A stretch of 64,000 nucleotides of DNA from Listeria ivanovii subsp. londoniensis. Its GTDB lineage: Bacteria; Bacillota; Bacilli; Lactobacillales; Listeriaceae. The stretch is from assembly GCF_000763495.1 (NCBI RefSeq), contig NZ_CP009576.1, positions 2,895,001 through 2,959,000 of the forward strand, written 5' to 3'. Made by a program: the position numbers and the translations under genes. The notes beneath the pieces are model-generated. The model was not told where the DNA came from. It ran no database searches and saw nothing but the letters and a program-made list of their open reading frames with translations. This document shows positions 60,233 through 64,000 of the stretch, piece by piece. The first letter of the stretch is position 1. The number at the start of each line of letters is the position of its first letter.

Positions 60233-60829
60233 TTATACTTCTCTTCGCCCTTCCATTGCTTTTGAGAGCGTCACTTCATCAGCGTATTCCAAATCTCCGC
60301 CAACTGGAAGACCATGTGCTATTCTAGTTATCTTTATACCAGATGGTTTTAATAGACGCGAAATATACATCGCCGTAGCTTCTCCTTCTACATTAGGGTT
60401 CGTCGCTAAAATAACTTCCTCAATCGTGTCATCTTGCAAACGTTTGAGTAAATCTGGAATATTAATATCTTCGGGTCCAATCCCATCCATTGGCGAAATT
60501 GTCCCATGAAGCACGTGGTATAAACCATGAAAATCACGCATTTTTTCCATTGCAATCACATCTTTTGATTCTTGGACCACACAAATTATGCTCTGATCCC
60601 GCGATGTGTCTCCGCAAATATAACATGGGTCTTTATCAGTAATATGACCGCAGACGGAACAAAAACTCAGGTTTCTTTTTGCATCAACCAATGCTTTGGC
60701 AAAGTCTAGCACATCATCTTCTTTCATATCAAGTACATAAAAAGCTAATCTCGCTGCCGATTTGGGTCCGATACCCGGTAATTTCATAAAACTGTCCATT
60801 AATTTCGTTATCGGCTCAGGATAATGCAT
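60233..60829 (-). CDS. recR: Recombination mediator RecR
   Basis: The 198-aa protein begins [20 protein letters not shown] with a helix-hairpin-helix, then a zinc finger [16 protein letters not shown] (about residues 57-72) and a TOPRIM domain (about 80-175; [25 protein letters not shown]). Length matches the family exactly. It acts with RecF/RecO at single-strand gaps. I rejected a longer upstream start because it lacks a ribosome binding site. Confidence 0.96.
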   Translation of the reverse strand: MHYPEPITKLMDSFMKLPGIGPKSAARLAFYVLDMKEDDVLDFAKALVDAKRNLSFCSVCGHITDKDPCYICGDTSRDQSIICVVQESKDVIAMEKMRDFHGLYHVLHGTISPMDGIGPEDINIPDLLKRLQDDTIEEVILATNPNVEGEATAMYISRLLKPSGIKITRIAHGLPVGGDLEYADEVTLSKAMEGRREV

Positions 60830-60862
60830 ATCTCGTCTTCCTCTCACCTTCAAAGTACACAA

Positions 60863-60878
60863 TGTTTCACGTGAAACA
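60863..60878. promoter_or_regulatory. ParB binding site parS
   Basis: TGTTTCACGTGAAACA is a perfect 16-bp palindrome matching the bacterial parS consensus TGTTNCACGTGAAACA. It lies between ebfC and recR. ParB/Noc-type nucleation sites cluster near oriC, which agrees with dnaX and recR nearby. Confidence 0.9.
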
Positions 60879-60893
60879 TTCTTTTAAAAATAG

Positions 60894-60927
60894 TTGAGAC
60901 TCTTGTATTTTAGCCAAGAGTCTCAAA
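60894..60927 (-). terminator. Hairpin between ebfC and recR
   Basis: TTGAGACTCTTG and CAAGAGTCTCAA form a 12-bp perfect stem. A short T stretch follows on the minus strand. It may attenuate or process the dnaX-ebfC-recR transcript rather than end it. Confidence 0.7.
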
Positions 60928-60937
60928 CCAAACAATA

Positions 60938-61255
60938 TTACATTCCAGGAAGATTTAATCCTTGTGTGAATTTACCCATTGTTTGTGAAGTTGTATCTTC
61001 AATTTGTTTTAATACATCATTTGTAGCTGCAAGTACTAAATCTTGTAGCATTTCGATATCTTCTGGATCTACTACTTCTTCATTTATTACAATATCTGTA
61101 ATGGCGCGTTTACCAGTAGCTTTTACTGTAACCATCCCGCCACCAGCTGTTCCAGTAAACTCTTGTACTTCTAAATCCGCTTGAGCTTTCGCCATTTCTT
61201 TTTGCATTTTTTGCATTTGTTTCATCATACCTTGCATATTTCCCATTCCACGCAT
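60938..61255 (-). CDS. ebfC: Nucleoid-associated protein EbfC/YaaK
   Basis: This 105-aa protein starts [20 protein letters not shown] with a Met/Gln-rich helix. It has [20 protein letters not shown] and [20 protein letters not shown], the YbaB/EbfC core. It binds DNA as a dimer. It sits between dnaX and recR, as in nearly all bacteria. GAGGAGATTATTC precedes the ATG. Confidence 0.95.
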   Translation of the reverse strand: MRGMGNMQGMMKQMQKMQKEMAKAQADLEVQEFTGTAGGGMVTVKATGKRAITDIVINEEVVDPEDIEMLQDLVLAATNDVLKQIEDTTSQTMGKFTQGLNLPGM

Positions 61256-61284
61256 GAATAATCTCCTCTTTCTTCTATTGTTTT

Positions 61285-63021
61285 TTAATCTTTAATTTCA
61301 AGCAAATCTTCACCAACTAGTTTTGTTGCTTCTAATACAAATGGATCTTCAGCTGGTTTTCGAGCTTCTGGACTTGCGCCTTCCTCTGCACTTCCATCGC
61401 CGCCATGACTATGAAGGAAATTCTCTCTTACATCAGCCCATTGATCTTCTGGGATTCCAATAAAAGTATAATTCACTTTTGTAAGTCGCGCAATACTCGA
61501 TGTAATAGTTTCTACAAAGTTCGGGTTATCCATCGCCATTTGGCAGTGAATCTCATGCTTAAATTTTAACACAAAAGTGTCTTGAGATGCAGCCACAGGT
61601 TCCGCATCATTCAAAAGTGCTGCTTGAGACGCCATTAACATGGATAACAACTCACCCCAACAACCACGAATTAATTGCAAATTCTCTTTCTTAGCCTCAC
61701 CTAATACATGGTTAATTTTTCCAATCGGCGCTTTAAATTGCTTGCCGTTGTTGATTTGTTTTTTAGCACCGCCACGATTTTGGGCTGGTTTTTCAGTAGG
61801 TGTTACTCCCGCCCCGCTTGTAATTTGCTTTTTGAGCGTTTGGAGTTCTTGTTGCATTTGTTCCATTTGGCTTTTCAACTCTGCTACATCGCCGCTAGCT
61901 GGTGTTTCGTTTGTTACTACATTTCCAGAAGCTACTGGTCCAGTTTGCGTTAATTGCACCAGCGCTACCTCTACATAAATGCCTGGATGATTCGAAAAAC
62001 GCATTTGTTGTTGCGCAATGTTTAAAATTTTCACAAACTCATATATTTTCAGTGAGTCAGCTCGTTTCGCTAGCGCTACAAAATCATCATCAACTAAAGC
62101 TCGCTCCAAAGTTTCTTCTAAATTAGGAGCTTTTTGGTAAAGTAATACATCTCTGAAAAATACTAATAAATCTTCCACAAGTCGAACCGGATCTTTTCCT
62201 TCTGCAAGTAAAGCTGTTAAGGTCGAAATCGCTTCTGCCGCATCACCATCAAAAGCCGCACTAACAAGCTTAGTAAGCAAGCCTTGTGCAACAGAACCGG
62301 TAATCTCAAGCGCATCTTCTACGGTAACTTCTTCTGAACCGTAAGAAATCACTTGGTCAAGCAAGCTAAGTGCATCACGCATCCCACCTTCAGCTGCGCG
62401 TGCCACAATCATCAGCGCTTTTTCATCATAAGGAATCTTTTCTTCTTTCAAAATGAATTCCAGACGTCCGATAATATCTTGTGTCGTAATCCGTTTGAAA
62501 TCGAATCGTTGTACACGTGAAATAATTGTCAGTGGAAGCTTATGTGGCTCTGTCGTTGCCAAAATAAAAATGACATGTTTTGGCGGTTCTTCTAGCGTTT
62601 TTAGTAGCGCATTAAACGCTCCCGTCGACAACATATGCACTTCATCAATAATATATACTTTATATTTCGCCACAGTCGGCGCATATTTCACTTTTTCCCG
62701 GATATCCCGAATCTCTTCAACCCCGTTATTACTGGCAGCATCAATTTCAAGAACATCTGGTATAGAGCCATCCGTTGTTCCTTTACAAATTTCACACTCA
62801 TTGCAAGGCTCCCCGTCATGACCGTGTTCACAGTTAATCGCCTTCGCAAAAATTTTCGCCGCACTTGTCTTCCCAGTCCCCCGAGGTCCCGAAAACAGAT
62901 AAGCATGCGAAGTTTTATTCTGTATAATGGCATTTTTAAGCGTTTTCGTCACATGTTCCTGTCCCACAACATCCTGAAACGACTGCGGCCGAAAAACCCG
63001 ATACAAAGCCTGATACGCCAT
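61285..63021 (-). CDS. dnaX: DNA polymerase III subunits gamma/tau
   Basis: The 578-aa clamp-loader subunit has Walker [14 protein letters not shown], a four-cysteine zinc module [16 protein letters not shown], Walker [11 protein letters not shown] and sensor [16 protein letters not shown]. The C-terminal region (about 370-578) is the tau part, with a Gln/Lys linker. GAGGAGAGTGGCAA precedes the ATG. First gene of dnaX-ebfC-recR-yaaL. An array of 77-bp repeats lies directly upstream. Confidence 0.96.
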   Translation of the reverse strand: MAYQALYRVFRPQSFQDVVGQEHVTKTLKNAIIQNKTSHAYLFSGPRGTGKTSAAKIFAKAINCEHGHDGEPCNECEICKGTTDGSIPDVLEIDAASNNGVEEIRDIREKVKYAPTVAKYKVYIIDEVHMLSTGAFNALLKTLEEPPKHVIFILATTEPHKLPLTIISRVQRFDFKRITTQDIIGRLEFILKEEKIPYDEKALMIVARAAEGGMRDALSLLDQVISYGSEEVTVEDALEITGSVAQGLLTKLVSAAFDGDAAEAISTLTALLAEGKDPVRLVEDLLVFFRDVLLYQKAPNLEETLERALVDDDFVALAKRADSLKIYEFVKILNIAQQQMRFSNHPGIYVEVALVQLTQTGPVASGNVVTNETPASGDVAELKSQMEQMQQELQTLKKQITSGAGVTPTEKPAQNRGGAKKQINNGKQFKAPIGKINHVLGEAKKENLQLIRGCWGELLSMLMASQAALLNDAEPVAASQDTFVLKFKHEIHCQMAMDNPNFVETITSSIARLTKVNYTFIGIPEDQWADVRENFLHSHGGDGSAEEGASPEARKPAEDPFVLEATKLVGEDLLEIKD

Positions 63022-63073
63022 TTGCCACTCTCCTCACCTGAAACCTTTTTAGTAGTTTTATTATAACGTATTG

Positions 63074-63697
63074 TTGAAGAAGTTTCAAAACGTTGTTTGT
63101 TTTGATTTACTTCTTCAATATAGATCCGAGCAAAGCGAGGATTTAATCCTTCGTGGAAGTTTCAAAACGTTGTTTGTTTTGATTTACTTCTTCAATATAG
63201 ATCCGAGCAAAGCGAGGATTTAATCCTTCGTGGAAGTTTCAAAACGTTGTTTGTTTTGATTTACTTCTTCAATATAGATCCGAGCAAAGCAAGGATTTAA
63301 TCCTTCGTGGAAGTTTCAAAACGTTGTTTGTTTTAATCTACTTCTTCAATATAGATCCGAGCAAAGCGAGGATTTAATCCTTCGTGGAAGTTTCAAAACG
63401 TTGTTTGTTTTGATTTACTTCTTCAATATAGATCCGAACAAAGCGAGGATTTAATCCTTCCCAAAACTTTCAAAACGTACTTTGCTTTGATTTACTTCTT
63501 CAATATAGATCCGAACAAAGCGAGGATTTAATCCTTCCCAAAACTTTCAAAACGTTGTTTGTTTTAATCTACTTCTTCAATATAGATCCGAACAAAGCGA
63601 GGATTTAATCCTTCCCAAAACTTTCAAAACGTACTTTGCTTTGATTTACTTCTTCAATATAAATCTGAGCATCGCAATGATTTAATCCTTAAGCCTA
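63074..63697. repeat. Tandem array of eight 77-bp units upstream of dnaX
   Basis: Units begin at 63082, 63159, 63236, 63313, 63390, 63467, 63544 and 63621, each starting (G/C)TTTCAAAACGT. Period is exactly 77. Units 1-5 carry CGTGGAAG at the junction; later ones carry CCCAAAAC. Units 4 and 7 share TTTTAATCTACTTC; units 6 and 8 share ACTTTGCTTTGATTT. The last unit is degenerate. Not a multiple of three and without an open frame, so not coding. Each unit contains AGCAAAGCGAGGATTTAATCC. Function unknown. Confidence 0.93.
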
Positions 63698-63711
63698 ACA
63701 AAATTACGCTA

Positions 63712-63757
63712 TCCCCAAAAAAAGAACCAGACTCCCAAAAGCCCGATTCTCATTTCT
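63712..63757 (-). terminator. Terminator of the window-edge gene
   Basis: On the minus strand arms GAATCGGG and its G-T-tolerant partner CTGGTTC are followed by TTTTTTT. It lies just after the stop at 63760. Confidence 0.6.
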
Positions 63758-63759
63758 AT

Positions 63760-64000
63760 CTACTCTTCACTTTTCGCCGCTAACTTCTCTTGCTTCTTCT
63801 TACTTTCATCAATAACCGAAAGCTCAATTGATTTCAGCAAGTTTTTGACGCGTTTCTTACGGAAAAATCCAAACATAAAACCAACAATAATATTATTCAT
63901 TTTATTTAATGCTTTCTCTGTTTCAATTAATTCATTATATGTCACTTCACATGTCGTTTCGCTTGTAGATTTTATTGTATAAGTTGTTGTATGTGTATTC
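63760..64000 (-). CDS. Partial DUF3284-like protein (runs off window)
   Basis: The frame is open from the window edge and ends at 63760. It encodes about 79 residues including TTTYTIKSTSETTCEVTYNE, then LIETEKALNKMNNIIVGFMF and RKKRVKNLLKSIE. The pattern (beta strands, then a hydrophobic segment N-N-I-I-x-G-F-M-F-G-F-F and basic helix) suggests DUF3284, whose members end in a similar helix. The N-terminus is outside the window. Confidence 0.5.
   Translation of the reverse strand, partial: NTHTTTYTIKSTSETTCEVTYNELIETEKALNKMNNIIVGFMFGFFRKKRVKNLLKSIELSVIDESKKKQEKLAAKSEE

Noticed and set aside
60894-61184. 96-aa plus-strand reading frame opposite ebfC
   Set aside because: Shadow of the conserved ebfC gene; no start signals.
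63074-63697. CRISPR array upstream of dnaX
   Set aside because: The repeats are contiguous with a 77-bp period and no unique spacers; this is a simple tandem array. No cas genes nearby.

Overview
The window is Listeria chromosome, most likely L. monocytogenes. It is AT-rich and low-GC Gram-positive. From about 30.5 kb onward the gene order is one I recognise from the L. monocytogenes core: alpha/beta hydrolase, kdpEDCBAF, a lichenan/cellobiose PTS, two SEDS genes, a Mg-type P-ATPase, the autolysin namA/murA, darA/pstA, tmk, an Orn/Lys decarboxylase, dhaKLM, recR, ebfC and dnaX. A perfect ParB parS site (60863-60878) suits a position on the origin-proximal side of the chromosome. The species and strain-level statements rest on recall of gene order, not on a search.

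Region 1 (1-17.8 kb) is an accessory hot spot made of layered debris and live elements. It starts with the end of an IS21-like element, then fragments of an AP2/HNH homing-type protein and a DNA methyltransferase. Next come two tandem type I toxin-antitoxin loci (Hol_Tox-like toxins of 28 and 27 aa with convergent antisense RNAs) and a frameshifted tyrosine recombinase. These are followed by a TetR/NAD-epimerase pair with matching operators, an LPXTG surface protein with two Cna-B-like repeats, and a complete Tn5422-like Tn3-family transposon (6693-13141, 5-bp target duplication AAATA) carrying cadAC. The region ends with IS3 and XRE remnants, a serine recombinase, and a type VII cassette of DUF3130-like, DUF3958-like, LXG toxin and putative immunity gene. 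A ~92-bp direct repeat at 2319-2411 and 14846-14937 brackets most of this block.

Region 2 (17.8-30.5 kb) holds a LexA-controlled small-protein/yolD/umuC operon. The last few codons of its umuC have been displaced by a Tn554-like element. The element spans about 19753-30515 and has tnpA-tnpB-tnpC at its left end. Its cargo is a second, complete SOS-type umuC operon with its own LexA box and a nuclease-like gene, plus an arsRDA-acr3-arsC arsenic operon. The missing UmuC tail, ending GGHKG, is still readable at 30510-30536, which fixes the right boundary.

Region 3 (30.5-64 kb) is core chromosome with legible regulation: a sigma-54 promoter with an upstream palindrome before the PTS operon, an M-box Mg2+ riboswitch before mgtA, a sigma-B-type promoter before dhaKLM, and several intrinsic terminators. 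An IS150-like element (41548-43053, duplication GTC) has landed inside the PTS operon terminator hairpin. An eight-unit 77-bp tandem array lies upstream of dnaX. The metal, arsenic and DNA-damage functions are on mobile DNA; potassium, magnesium, sugar, envelope and DNA-repair functions are core.
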